Position numbers and translations under genes: made by a program. A DNA stretch of 64,000 nt. Origin: Colwellia sp. (lineage in GTDB: Bacteria; Pseudomonadota; Gammaproteobacteria; Enterobacterales; Alteromonadaceae). Below, one piece after another: positions 50,387-63,182 of this stretch; position 1 is the stretch's first letter, and every line of letters starts with the position of its first letter. The notes under the pieces are model-generated. The model worked only from the letters and a program-made list of their open reading frames with translations, had not been told where the DNA came from and searched no databases. The stretch is from the NCBI GenBank assembly GCA_013215655.1, contig JABSOX010000023.1:1-64000 (forward strand), in the 5' to 3' direction.

Positions 50387-52231
50387 ATGAAATTATTATC
50401 ATATATCGTTGCAACCCTGTTTGTTTTTATTAGTAGCTCTGTCTGGGCAGAGCAAGATGCCTATACTTATGCTAATTATGACCAAGTAACAACCACACAT
50501 ATCTACTTAGATCTTAATGTCGACTTTGATAAAAAGTCATTAAGTGGTTTTGCTGAACTGTCGCTCAAATGGTTAAGTGATGAGGTTCAACCTGTATATT
50601 TGGATACGCGAGATTTAGTGCTCCATCGGGTGATGGCACAAAACAATAATGGTCAATGGTTTGGAGTGACTTATGACCTTGCCAAAAGAGATGATGTATT
50701 AGGTTCGAAGTTAACCATTAATACAAAATTTAAAGCTAAAAAGTTAAGAGTATATTATCACTCTACAGAAAAAGCCTCGGGTTTACAGTGGTTAACAGCC
50801 GAACAAACCGCGGGTAAAGATAAGCCTTTCTTATTTAGCCAAAATCAAGCAATTCATGCGCGTTCTTGGATCCCTATTCAAGATACGCCTAGTGTACGAG
50901 CAACTTATACTGCGCGTATTACTACTGACAAAGATTTACTTGCGGTAATGAGTGCTAATAATGAGCCAAACACGCCACGTGACGGTGACTATTTCTTCTC
51001 AATGCCACAAGCTATTCCATCTTATTTAATTGCTATTGGCGTTGGTGATTTACACTTTAAAGCGATGAGTCATCAAACAGGTATTTATGCTGAGTCTTAT
51101 ATCTTAGATGCTGCGGTAGCTGAATTTAATGATACTCAAGCAATGATCGACAAAGCTGAAAAGATGTATGGTAAGTATCGGTGGGGTCGTTACGACTTAT
51201 TAATGTTACCACCAAGTTTTCCTTTTGGTGGCATGGAGAACCCACGTTTATCATTTATTACGCCAACGGTTATTGCTGGTGATAAAAGTTTAGTTAATTT
51301 AATCGCTCATGAACTTGCTCATTCTTGGTCAGGAAACTTAGTGACCAATGAAAGCTGGCGCGATTTATGGTTAAACGAAGGTTTTACCAGTTATGTTGAA
51401 AATCGCATTATGGAATCTGTTTTTGGCATTGAAAGGGCAATAATGGAGCAAGCGCTTGGTGCTCAAAACCTTAATTATGAAATTGCTGAATTAGCGCCGG
51501 GCGATACACAACTTTATATAGATTTAAAAGGACGTGATCCAGATGACGCCTTTTCAGGTGTGCCTTATGTTAAAGGACAACTGTTTTTAATTTACTTAGA
51601 AGAAAAATTTGGCCGTGAACGTTTCGACCCTTTTGTCCTTAAATACTTTAATGATCATGCTTTTGAAAGTTTAGGTACAACAGATTTTGTTATTTATTTA
51701 AAAGAAAATTTAACACATAAATTTCCTAATATTGTCAGTGATGAAGTACTTAATGAATGGATTTATGAGCAAGGTTTACCTAGTTATGTACCAAAGCCTA
51801 AGTCAGATGCGTTTGACATTATTGATGTAAATATCAATCAATTATTGGCAAATGAAATTCAATTAACGCAATTATCAACAGCAAAATGGACTTTACATGA
51901 GTGGCTTCATTTTATTAATAACTTACCACTTGATATGACCTCTGAATTAATGGCTGAGCTTGATAAGAATTTCAATTTAACAACAAGCAGCAATGCCGAA
52001 ATCGCTCATGCATGGTATTTATTATCCATTAGAGTGGGTTATGACGTTGTATATCCTGAAATGTCTAAATACTTAGTTGCTATAGGTCGTCGTAAATTAA
52101 TTGTTCCTTTGTATAAAGAATTAGCGACAACGGCTAAAGGTAAAGCTTGGGCACAAGGTGTTTATAAAAAAGCACGTCCCGGTTATCATGGTTTAGCACA
52201 GGGCACTGTTGATGGAATATTGAATAAATAA
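50387..52231 (+). CDS. M1-family metallopeptidase (LTA4H/aminopeptidase type)
   Basis: This 614-residue zinc aminopeptidase has a signal peptide ([19 protein letters not shown]). The exopeptidase motif is [11 protein letters not shown]. The zinc ligands are H308-E309-L-A-H312 and E331 (WLNEGF). The overall length and C-terminal helical domain fit leukotriene-A4-hydrolase-like bacterial enzymes. It is likely secreted or periplasmic and used for peptide breakdown. Confidence 0.95.
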   Translation: MKLLSYIVATLFVFISSSVWAEQDAYTYANYDQVTTTHIYLDLNVDFDKKSLSGFAELSLKWLSDEVQPVYLDTRDLVLHRVMAQNNNGQWFGVTYDLAKRDDVLGSKLTINTKFKAKKLRVYYHSTEKASGLQWLTAEQTAGKDKPFLFSQNQAIHARSWIPIQDTPSVRATYTARITTDKDLLAVMSANNEPNTPRDGDYFFSMPQAIPSYLIAIGVGDLHFKAMSHQTGIYAESYILDAAVAEFNDTQAMIDKAEKMYGKYRWGRYDLLMLPPSFPFGGMENPRLSFITPTVIAGDKSLVNLIAHELAHSWSGNLVTNESWRDLWLNEGFTSYVENRIMESVFGIERAIMEQALGAQNLNYEIAELAPGDTQLYIDLKGRDPDDAFSGVPYVKGQLFLIYLEEKFGRERFDPFVLKYFNDHAFESLGTTDFVIYLKENLTHKFPNIVSDEVLNEWIYEQGLPSYVPKPKSDAFDIIDVNINQLLANEIQLTQLSTAKWTLHEWLHFINNLPLDMTSELMAELDKNFNLTTSSNAEIAHAWYLLSIRVGYDVVYPEMSKYLVAIGRRKLIVPLYKELATTAKGKAWAQGVYKKARPGYHGLAQGTVDGILNK

Positions 52232-52246
52232 ACACAACACCCTCAT

Positions 52247-52289
52247 AAAAAAGAGCAACACTTTATTTATTAAAAGTTGCTCTTTTTTT
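52247..52289 (+). terminator. M1 peptidase gene terminator
   Basis: AAAAAAGAGCAAC pairs with GTTGCTCTTTTTT across a 16-base loop, followed by more T. Confidence 0.8.
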
Positions 52290-52361
52290 GTGCCTGATCA
52301 ATAGCGAAACCTTATAAAGCGATAACAATACAAGACTATACTCGTTATAAAAGCATATTGT

Positions 52362-53227
52362 ATGAAGTTGACTCATTTTGTTATTTTGCAAGGTATTATC
52401 ATCTTAGGTGCTGTTGCTCTGATTTATCATCACAGCGACAAAGCAAAAATAATTAAAATCCCACCCCAAGAATTATCGCAATGGTATAAACCAGCAAACA
52501 AGCGACAAGTTTGGTTGCACAATATGTTTAAGTTACGTCGGGAAATGCAGGCGATAGAAATTTATGCAGAAAATCAAGACGATCAACATCTTGATAAGTG
52601 GATAAAACAACTAAGTGAGCACTATCTTAAAATTGGTAAAATGATACCTAGTTGGCGAAATAAGCTTGATGTAAAACGTTAAATACATTGCAGATGAGTA
52701 TTGTTGAAAAACGTTATCAAGACATTCCTCCTAGTCTTCATAAACTGCAGAAAAGCTGTGATTCATGTCATGATGATTATCAAGCCATTAGTGCATTGAT
52801 TTATCGTGTACCTGATTTTTCAGCAATGAAAGTTAACATCTCATCTACTGAGTCACTATCTTTTCATTCACATATGAATGAACTAACAAAAAAAGTGAAC
52901 CAAATAAAAATAGCGTCAAGTGATAATATGCCCGCTCGTGCATTATCATCATTAAAGGAGCTTACTTTAAGTATCAATCAGTTAGGCGATACTTGTAACA
53001 ATTGCCATAAAAATAATAGTCAAATCTACCCAAATAGTGGAATTAAACAAACTTTAAATAACCTAGCCGTTAGTTTACAACGAGGTAATAAAAAAGAGCA
53101 GGGGAGATATTTAGGACATTTAGCGGTAACTGCTTGTGCAAATTGTCATGGAACTCATAAGTTAGCTTACGGCGTCAAACAAGTACTATCAGCAGATGTC
53201 GATATAATGAAACTGTTAAAACACTAG
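52362..53227 (+). pseudogene. Multihaem cytochrome c gene split by a frameshift
   Basis: The first part (52362-52682) is a 106-residue frame with a membrane/signal anchor (HFVILQGIIILGAVALIYH) and no haem motif. The second part is open from 52670 in another frame and has three CxxCH haem sites (CDSCH, CNNCH, CANCH) but no signal peptide, which a periplasmic cytochrome needs. Adding one A to the run of four A at 52673-52676 joins them as NKLDVK-TLNTLQMSIVEKRY without a stop. The pair therefore looks like one gene of about 288 codons broken by a one-base deletion, either genuine or an error. The cytochrome type is not clear. Confidence 0.75.
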
Positions 53228-53237
53228 TTGTTTAGTT

Positions 53238-53582
53238 TTAGTCGTTAACTATAGCTGTGACTAATATATCAACTTGTCTAACCTTATCTTGTTGAGAAAT
53301 AATGATACGAACATTGTGTTGGTTGTTATTGAAGTAGAGCGTTAGGCGTTCCTTTTTCAATTCATTACTGGTAGGTTTACCATAGATATTGCTATAAAAA
53401 CTAATAACTTCAAGTTCTGTCTTGGTAGTGAAATAGCTGACCACAGCGGGAATTTCAAATTGAGCAAATATCCGAGCATCATCGATTATAGCTATAACGT
53501 ACTTTTCTGCTGCATTCGCTTTAGGGGCCGTGCTTATAAGTATGATGCTGATGAACAGTAATAATAAAAGTTTGCGAGTCAT
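53238..53582 (-). CDS. Secreted protein of unknown function
   Basis: This 114-residue protein has a clear signal peptide (LLLLLFISIILISTAPKANA). The mature part has no motif I can name: YVIAIIDDARIFAQFEIPAV and later VRIIISQQDKVRQVDILVT. It is convergent with the cytochrome gene, with ten bases between the ends. Confidence 0.65.
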   Translation of the reverse strand: MTRKLLLLLFISIILISTAPKANAAEKYVIAIIDDARIFAQFEIPAVVSYFTTKTELEVISFYSNIYGKPTSNELKKERLTLYFNNNQHNVRIIISQQDKVRQVDILVTAIVND

Positions 53583-53645
53583 GAAAAATATTCCTTATTC
53601 TTTTGATTAAATTTTAGCGGGCAATAGTAAACGGGTCAAACTTAT

Positions 53646-54401
53646 CTAATAGTCATCAACAAAGCGTTCACGATAATTATCTACCCATAAAGCGGTAGCT
53701 CCACATATAGCGACGGGCATAACAAGTAAATTAACAATAGGTATCATCGAAAAAAGAGCGACGGTAATACCAAAACTGTAGCTTAAGCCCTTATTTTGTT
53801 TTAAAGCTGATTTCATTATTTTAAATGGAATTTTGTGATTATCAAAAGGGTAATCTTTATATTGTATTGCCATCATCCAAGCGACAAATAAAAACCAAAT
53901 AATTTGGCCAATAATAGGTAAGATCCACATAAGTAAGAAAAAACCTATCGCTCTTGGTAGATAATAAGTTAATTTCTGCCACTCACGACTCAATGTACGC
54001 GGAATATCCTTGAATAGATCCATAGCACTACCTCCTTTACTTGGTTTTCCTATCAATAACTCTTCTATTTTTTCTGATAATAATCCGTTAAATGGGGCAG
54101 CGAGCCAATTAGCCGCAGTACTAAAAATAAATGAAAATAGAATTAATAGGGTGACTATGGCAAGTGGCCACAACAAGGTACTAAGCCACTCAAGCCAGCT
54201 TGGTAACCAATTATTTATTATATTCATATAATAATTTAGCTCTATGATCATAAAATAAAAAGAAATACTAAACAAAATTAAATTGATCGTTAATGGGATG
54301 AAAACAAAACGCTTGATCCCTTTTAATCTTATTAATTCAAAACCATGGATGAAATAGCGAGCGCCACTTTGAGATATAGGGTGATTATTAATGTTACTCA
54401 T
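53646..54401 (-). CDS. cysZ: Sulfate transport protein CysZ
   Basis: CysZ is an inner-membrane sulfate channel that feeds cysteine synthesis. The 251-residue protein has four long hydrophobic stretches and the family blocks GARYFIHGFELIRLKGIKRF, LAAPFNGLLSEKIEELL and LPRAIGFFLLMWILPIIGQ. It is divergent from smc, about 210 bases apart. In many gammaproteobacteria cysZ lies next to zipA and ligA, and here smc is between them. Confidence 0.93.
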   Translation of the reverse strand: MSNINNHPISQSGARYFIHGFELIRLKGIKRFVFIPLTINLILFSISFYFMIIELNYYMNIINNWLPSWLEWLSTLLWPLAIVTLLILFSFIFSTAANWLAAPFNGLLSEKIEELLIGKPSKGGSAMDLFKDIPRTLSREWQKLTYYLPRAIGFFLLMWILPIIGQIIWFLFVAWMMAIQYKDYPFDNHKIPFKIMKSALKQNKGLSYSFGITVALFSMIPIVNLLVMPVAICGATALWVDNYRERFVDDY

Positions 54402-54614
54402 TGATGAAAAATCCAGCTAACTATTTGATATTACTGATACGATTATAAATAAATTTTACTGATAAGAACAATACAGTTTATTACAAATGTTTAAAAAATC
54501 TGATAAAGTCGACATTATAATAAACCTGAGTCTTAATCGTGATTAAAGGCAATTACAGAGTTAACTAATATTATTCATGATATTTTCAAATAACCTAAAA
54601 GATGAGTTTTTCTT

Positions 54615-57600
54615 ATGCGTTTAAAGCATATTAAACTTGCTGGTTTTAAATCATTTGTTGATCCTACAAAAATTCCTTTTGAACAACAAATGACTGCAAT
54701 TGTTGGCCCTAATGGTTGCGGTAAATCAAATATCATTGATGCGGTACGTTGGGTTTTAGGTGAAAGCTCCGCTAAGAATTAGCGTGGCGACGCAATGACA
54801 GACGTCATTTTTAATGGTGCAGCCAGTCGTAAACCCATCGGACAAGCCAGTGTAGAACTTGTTTTTAATAACCTTGATGGTCGAATTCAAGGCAGTATGG
54901 CTGACCGTAATGAAATCTCGATTCGTCGTGTAGTTAATCGTGAAAGTACTAATACCTATTATCTCAATGGCACTAAATGTCGCCGTCGTGATATTACCGA
55001 TATATTTCTTGGTACAGGCTTAGGGCCTCGTAGTTATGCAATTATCGAACAGGGTACAATCTCGCGATTGATCGAATCTAAGCCTCAAGAACTGCGGGTT
55101 TTTATTGAAGAAGCTGCGGGGATTTCTAAATATAAAGAACGACGTCGAGATACTGAAACTAGAATTCGTCATACCCGTGAAAATTTAGAGCGATTAAGTG
55201 ATATTCGCATTGAAATGGGTTTACAGCTTGATAAATTGCATCAACAAGCTGAGGCTGCAAAGCGCTTTAAAACCTTAAAAAAGCAGGAACGTACCTATAA
55301 AGCTGAGTTGTCGCTATTACGTTGGCAAGAATTTAATGATAAAAAAGAACAGTCTTTAGTTGCTTACAATAATGCTCAACTTAAAATTGATGAATTGACG
55401 GCTGAACAAAAACAAGAAAATATTAATCTCTTTCAAGCAAGGCAACAGTTAACGCTTGGCGGTGAAAGTATTGATGAACAGCATAAGTTAAAGCTCCAAC
55501 TCACTAATGATATTGCCCGTACCGAACAAAATGTTAAGTTTTTAAAAAATAGCATCTTAAAAGCGGAACAAGATAATAAGATTACTCAGCGTCAACTTAT
55601 TAATGCTCAGCAGGTATTATTAACAGAACAAGAAAAATTGACTACGTTAGATGTTCGTTTAACCGAAAAAACACCGATATTAGAGCTTGCAGAACAACAA
55701 CTTATTGCACAGCAAACTCATCTTGAAAATATCAATAGTCAACAATTGAACCTGCAAAAACGTGAAAAAAATCATCATCAAAACCTCACTGAATATAATA
55801 AAAAAATAGCGCATATAGACAGTGAAATATCGGCACAAAAAGCAATTTTAAAACGCACTGATATTCGTCAAAATGAAATTAAATGGTCGCTATCTCAGAT
55901 TAAAGATGATGATGTACAAGTACTGTTATTGGCCGAGCAGATAATTAATAAGGATAAAGCAAACTTATCTGAAAAGGTTAGAGTGGATGAACAATTGTGT
56001 GCAGCTATAAGGCAAAACCAACAGAAAATAAATTCCAAAAATCAACAATTAGCCAAAGCACAGGGTTCACTGCTTGCGTTGAAAAAACATTACCAACAAT
56101 TACAGCTTCAACAAAATCAGCAAGCCGATTGGTCGCAAAAACAGCAACAATGGTTAATACAGCATAATTATCAAGAGAAAGGTTCTTTGTTTGAAAATAT
56201 AAATGTGGATAAAGGCTGGGAAAAAGCGATTGAGTTAGTTTTGTCACATTGGTTACAAGCACAAGTATTAACTGACTTTCCTGATGATATACCCTTAGAT
56301 ACTGCACTTTTTGTATTGCTAAATAATACGAATAGAAATACCAATAGTAATACCACTATCAATTCCAACTCCAGTCCAAAAACAGAGATAGTGCCGGGCA
56401 GTATTGCTGAAAAAATTTCTGGTTCAGTTGTTGAACTGCCTTTTATTAATCAAATATTTTATGCAGATAATATAAAGGCTGCCAAACAGTTATTGCCAAG
56501 CCTTAGCCGTTTTCAATCGGTAATATGTAAAGACGCTACTTGGCTTGGTCATGGTTTTTTGCAAAAAGGTCTAGTTGAAGACCACGGTGGTTATTTACAA
56601 CGCGCAGATAGTATTAGCGATGTAACAAAGCAAATTAAACAAGTTGTAGATGAAATTAGCGAGCATGAAAGTATACTTATTATTTTAGGTGAGGGTTTAG
56701 ATGAGCAACAAGCCGAGCAAAAGTATATTAATCAACAGCTAACTGTAGCGCAACAAAATATACAACAGCGGCAACAAGAATATGCGGCAAAAGAACAACA
56801 ACAGCGACATCTTCAAGAACAACGTCAAAGCTTACAAGCAGAACATCTTGCTTTACAACAGCAATTTGTCAATGAGCAAGCGGCATTGTTAGCATATGAA
56901 CAAACGAAAGAGTCATGCTTGTCACCAAATGTTCAACAATCAGAAGAACTTGAACAAGAACATCAAGAAATACAACAACAAATTCAAAATATACAAATAC
57001 AGCTTAAACAATTAAATGAAGAGCGACATCAATTAGCTGTTGTGATCGAACAATTAAAAAATGAAAGAGTGCAAAGCGCACAATCGATTATTCGTGCTCA
57101 AGAAACCATCGAACGTTTAACTCAACAACAATCAAGCAACCAACAAATGGTAGAAGATAATTCTTCTCCCTTGCAAAATGATCAAGTTAAGTTACAACAA
57201 TGGCTAAATGAAATGTCTGTGGTTGATGAAAAAATTCAAGATATTCAACAAAACATGGCAAATGCTCAACAACAAGTTAAACAGTTTGAACAGAAACAAC
57301 AAAATATTAATCAAGCAATTGATACTTTTAAAGATAAGTTAGCGCAATATCATTTAGACGCAGAAAGCTCTCGTTTGCGAGCTGAATCCGCTCTAGAAAT
57401 TTTAACTGAAATGCAAAGAAGTATTGCAGATGTTAAACAAAACATGCCAAAAAATGCCAAACAAGCGCTTTGGCAGGCCAATATTGTTCGTTTGGCAAAA
57501 GATATTAACCGACTTGGACCGATTAATTTAGCGGCAATTGATGAGTTTGAAAGTCAATTTGAGCGTAAAAGTTATCTTGATCAGCAAAATGACGATTTAA

Positions 57601-58130
57601 CTTTAGCTATTTCAACATTAGAATCTGCCATAGAAAAAATTGATAGTGAGAGTCGAGATAAGTTTAAAGCAACGTTTGAACAAGTGAATATCGACCTTAA
57701 AACCCTATTCCCAAAGGTGTTTGGTGGCGGTAATGCTTATTTAGAATTAACCGGTGAAGATATGCTTGATACGGGTGTAACGATAATGGCACGCCCTCCA
57801 GGTAAAAAAAATAGCACAATTCATCTATTATCAGGTGGTGAAAAAGCGCTGACCGCATTATCATTAGTCTTTGCAATTTTCAGATTGAATCCTGCACCGT
57901 TTTGTATGTTGGATGAAGTTGACGCTCCGTTGGACGATGCCAATGTGAGTCGGTTTTGTAATTTGGTACGAGAAATGTCTCAAACCGTACAGTTTATTTA
58001 TATAAGTCATAATAAAATAGCGATGGAAATGGCGTCACATTTAACAGGAGTAACTATGTTTGAACCGGGTGTTTCAAAAATGGTTGCTGTTGATATTGAT
58101 GAAGCTGTTGCCATGGCTGAAATCTCGTAG
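54615..58130 (+). pseudogene. smc: Chromosome partition protein Smc, with an in-frame amber stop
   Basis: The frame encodes a complete SMC ATPase of 1,171 codons except for a TAG at 54780-54782. The first 55 codons carry the Walker [10 protein letters not shown] (31-39) and end VLGESSAKN. The next codon is TAG where Leu is usual (KN-L-RGDAMTD), so a T-to-A change of TTG would explain it. The rest is open and has hinge, coiled coils, the signature LSGGEKALTALSL and Walker B CMLDEVDAPLDDAN. A restart at the ATG at 54795 would give a protein without Walker A and therefore no ATPase. Unless the stop is read through or is an error, smc is inactive. zipA follows 10 bases downstream. Confidence 0.92.
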
Positions 58131-58140
58131 GCTAGGTGTA

Positions 58141-59268
58141 ATGGAAGATAATTTTAGAAACGCATTAATTATTATCAGCGCAGTTGTAATTGCTGCTATT
58201 TTTATCCACGGTTTTTGGACAATAAGAAAAAATAAAAATCCTTATAAATTAAAAACAAAAGTTGAAAATCTCAAACCTATGGACCGTGGTTATGACGGCT
58301 CTGGTTTTGATCAAGACGGAGTAAGTAAGGCGCGTATTGTTAGCGAAAACGCACTCAGTGATGAAGAGATCCCTGATGAACCTGCTCCAGCACCACTTTT
58401 TGATGCTGAACCTATTCCTAAAGACCTTGAACAAGCACCTGCGAGCGCTGTTGAATTGGCAGGAAATGAAGCGTTAACGCCCAATACCGATAATATCCCT
58501 GAACTAGATGCCGAATATGCTAATGCCGTGCAAAACGAGCAAGAGTTATTTCCACAACCCATTGTTCCAGAGTCTCAAACTGCAGACGTTTCTTCCGTAT
58601 TAGCAGTGACATCAATAGAAAAAGAGCCGCAAAAAGATGTTTATCAAACGCCGGTAACTCGAGCAAAGCCGGTTTTAAAACCGGTGACTAAAAAGAATGT
58701 TACTCATCGTAAAAAAGAAGTAATAAAACGCAATCAAATGGAAATTAACTTTGGTGATAGTTTAGCTTTTGAAGATGAAGCTATGCCAGCGGTATCAATA
58801 GCTGAAGATCTTAATACTAAAAAATCGGCAAATATTGACCCTGAAGTACTCGTAGTATCAGTTGTTATGGATGAAGGACAAATTATATCGGGGGCTGCAT
58901 TATTACCCACGTTATTAACCTTAGGCATGAGATTTGGTGATATGGATATTTTTCATCGCCACGAAGATAATGCTGGAAATGGTAAAGTTACCTTTAGTTT
59001 GGCAAATATGATGAATCCCGGTACTTTTAACCTTGATGCTATCGAAACATTTACAACTCAAGGTATTACTTTATTTATGACCTTGCCTAATGCTGGTAAT
59101 GCCTTTGAAGTATTCGAACAAATGATTGGTGCAGCAAAACAGTTAGCGCTGGAATTTCAAGGGCAATTATTAGATGACAAACGTAGTGTGATGACTAAAC
59201 AAACAGAGCAACATTACACCAGTAAAATTCGTGAATTTGAACGTAAAAGTCGCATTGCTGCTTCATAG
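58141..59268 (+). CDS. zipA: Cell division protein ZipA
   Basis: ZipA anchors FtsZ to the inner membrane at the division site. The 375-residue protein has an N-terminal anchor (ALIIISAVVIAAIFIHGFW), a Pro/Glu/Ala-rich linker (about 60-235) and a C-terminal FtsZ-binding domain (about 240-375): VLVVSVVMDEG, GDMDIFHRHED, MMNPGTFNLDAI. The start is the ATG at 58141, ten bases after the smc stop with an AGGTG upstream; an earlier in-frame start inside smc is not used. ligA follows. Confidence 0.95.
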   Translation: MEDNFRNALIIISAVVIAAIFIHGFWTIRKNKNPYKLKTKVENLKPMDRGYDGSGFDQDGVSKARIVSENALSDEEIPDEPAPAPLFDAEPIPKDLEQAPASAVELAGNEALTPNTDNIPELDAEYANAVQNEQELFPQPIVPESQTADVSSVLAVTSIEKEPQKDVYQTPVTRAKPVLKPVTKKNVTHRKKEVIKRNQMEINFGDSLAFEDEAMPAVSIAEDLNTKKSANIDPEVLVVSVVMDEGQIISGAALLPTLLTLGMRFGDMDIFHRHEDNAGNGKVTFSLANMMNPGTFNLDAIETFTTQGITLFMTLPNAGNAFEVFEQMIGAAKQLALEFQGQLLDDKRSVMTKQTEQHYTSKIREFERKSRIAAS

Positions 59269-59395
59269 TTGCATTGCAGTTTTATAAATGAACTAAATTC
59301 ATCTCTGTTTATTCTTAAGTTTCCCCATCTTTATAAAATGAAGGTAGGCTTACTTAAGAGTAAACAAAAATACATTTCTTTATAACCGACATTAA

Positions 59396-61483
<2,088 letters not shown>

Positions 61484-61487
61484 AGTG

Positions 61488-61811
61488 ATGAGTGAATTAC
61501 TAATTGAGTCAGGTCAGTGGTTCCGAGTCTATCAATATCAGTCAGCGATGGCGATTGTGGCAACGTTATTGGTTATCTTTGGTAATAATATAAACCTGAT
61601 AGTAAAAAAAGCCGTGGCTAAACAACACTTATTAGTGCGGTGTTTGGTTTTTATTTTGGTGTGTGCCTTTGGTTATGGTTTGTTAACTATATGGCTGACA
61701 GGTTTATTAGCGCAACAACTAGCTAAAATCCCTAGCCTTTATGTATTACCTACTATTATTAGTATTTTTGTTTTGTTAGCCTTATATGCGCAAAAGCAGA
61801 GACATATTTAG
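61488..61811 (+). CDS. Small membrane protein, DUF3392-like
   Basis: This 107-residue protein has about three membrane helices (MAIVATLLVIFGNNINLIVK, CLVFILVCAFGYGLL, LPTIISIFVLLALYA). The pattern resembles DUF3392 proteins found beside ligA in related genomes; recognition is by appearance. It starts four bases after the ligA stop and is probably co-transcribed. Function unknown. Confidence 0.7.
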   Translation: MSELLIESGQWFRVYQYQSAMAIVATLLVIFGNNINLIVKKAVAKQHLLVRCLVFILVCAFGYGLLTIWLTGLLAQQLAKIPSLYVLPTIISIFVLLALYAQKQRHI

Positions 61812-61823
61812 CGCATGGATATT

Positions 61824-62189
61824 TTAGCTTTTTATATAAATAGCATATAAAAATACTAAGGTAGGAAAAGGTAACAAGAGTGTAAAAATAACGGCTTCGC
61901 ACCATTCAATCACGCAATAAAAACGATACAAAACTCCCCGTTGTGCTTTAATCGACGTTAAACTTTGAAAGAAAAAGATAAAAGACGATAATATTAAGGC
62001 TTGCAGAGCAGAAAATAAAATAAGCAAAGCCAACCAAATTAAAATATTAGGTGTAGAGTCTTCTATTTGTCTTTCTAAAAATAGAAAAAGCAAAAATGCA
62101 AAAGCACTCCAAATTAATAAGCGCCAACGTTGTTCAATAAAAAATAAAGCAACATGGTTAAAGTAGGTTGGAGTAAATAGATACCGCAT
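61824..62189 (-). CDS. Membrane protein of unknown function
   Basis: This 121-residue protein has three hydrophobic stretches (about 24-39, 50-75 and 95-117). I recognise no family. It is convergent with the DUF3392-like gene, with twelve bases between the ends. Confidence 0.55.
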   Translation of the reverse strand: MRYLFTPTYFNHVALFFIEQRWRLLIWSAFAFLLFLFLERQIEDSTPNILIWLALLILFSALQALILSSFIFFFQSLTSIKAQRGVLYRFYCVIEWCEAVIFTLLLPFPTLVFLYAIYIKS

Positions 62190-62260
62190 TAAATTAAGTA
62201 TTTCCTAATAATTACGAAAAGTATTGTAGTATTAATTGCCTATGTCTTTCTACCGTTTTC

Positions 62261-62944
62261 TTGTGGAACTTGTTGAATTTAATTAAAGAGAGTTTTTCTG
62301 AAATGTTGCTAATAAATTATCTTAAGTTATTTGTATATTGTTGGGCTATGTACTCTATGAGTGTTACAGCAAAATCAATGGCTGATTATTTAGGTGACTT
62401 AAACGCAGAGGCAACCACTGAAGAAGTTACTCAATCTGAATCTCATTTATCGATAAAAGCTACTGACGCTAACCTTATAAAAATGCTCAATATTAAAATT
62501 ACCGAATTAAAAGATAATAGCGGTTTAACTTATATTGGTGGAGAGGTTAGTTCTGCTGATTTAGCTTCATATTTACAACAAATGAAGTCAATTTTAAGTG
62601 ATGATTTTATTCAGTATCGTCAAAACCAAGCATTACGTGATCATCAAACTTTCCATGTGACCTTAATTAACCCTTTTGAATACCGAGAAATTAATCAACA
62701 AGATATCGAATTGGGTAAGTCGTTAAGTATCACTTTACAGGGATTAGGACGTGTAACAAAAGAAAATAAAAGCAGCTATTTTGTGGTGGTGCAATCATCG
62801 GCAGCACAATTTTATCGACAAAAATTGGCTTTGGCTAAAAAAGACTTTCATGTCACTTTAGGTTTTCATCCTCAAGATATCTACGGCGTAAACAAAGGTA
62901 TTGATACTTTGATTACCGATAAAGTAGTAGAGACGGTTCAATAA
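62261..62944 (+). CDS. 2H-phosphoesterase-like protein
   Basis: This protein of up to 227 residues has an N-terminal hydrophobic segment and then a domain with two HxT motifs, H132-V-T134 (TFHVTLINPFEY) and H197-V-T199 (DFHVTLGFHPQD), 65 residues apart. Two such motifs are the hallmark of the 2H phosphoesterase fold (RNA ligase-like and cyclic phosphodiesterases). The hydrophobic start suggests export or membrane attachment; translation could also begin at the ATG at 62303. The substrate is unknown. Confidence 0.65.
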   Translation: MWNLLNLIKESFSEMLLINYLKLFVYCWAMYSMSVTAKSMADYLGDLNAEATTEEVTQSESHLSIKATDANLIKMLNIKITELKDNSGLTYIGGEVSSADLASYLQQMKSILSDDFIQYRQNQALRDHQTFHVTLINPFEYREINQQDIELGKSLSITLQGLGRVTKENKSSYFVVVQSSAAQFYRQKLALAKKDFHVTLGFHPQDIYGVNKGIDTLITDKVVETVQ

Positions 62945-63005
62945 CGCATAAACCTTATAACTTAGCATGCTAATTATTTTCGTATAGTGGACTTTTCTGA
63001 GGATA

Positions 63006-63034
63006 AACAACAGTCTAAAAAAGACTGTTGTTTT
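63006..63034. terminator. Terminator after the 2H gene
   Basis: AAACAACAGTCT and AGACTGTTGTTTT form a stem with an AAAAA loop and a short T-run. It may serve both strands. Confidence 0.75.
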
Positions 63035-63182
63035 GTCATAAACGGGTGTTAATTGCTGTTATTAAAAACCAATTTTGTAATTAGCATTGTAGGTATCCGT
63101 GCTCAGGCTCATCGGCAATATAAAGCAATATGCCTGTCTGACAGAAGTAACATCATTACCTTAGATATTTGAGAAACTAATT

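Noticed and set aside
52670-52690. Programmed ribosomal frameshifting in the cytochrome gene
   Set aside because: The run is only four A, with no downstream structure that I can see, so a deletion or error is simpler.
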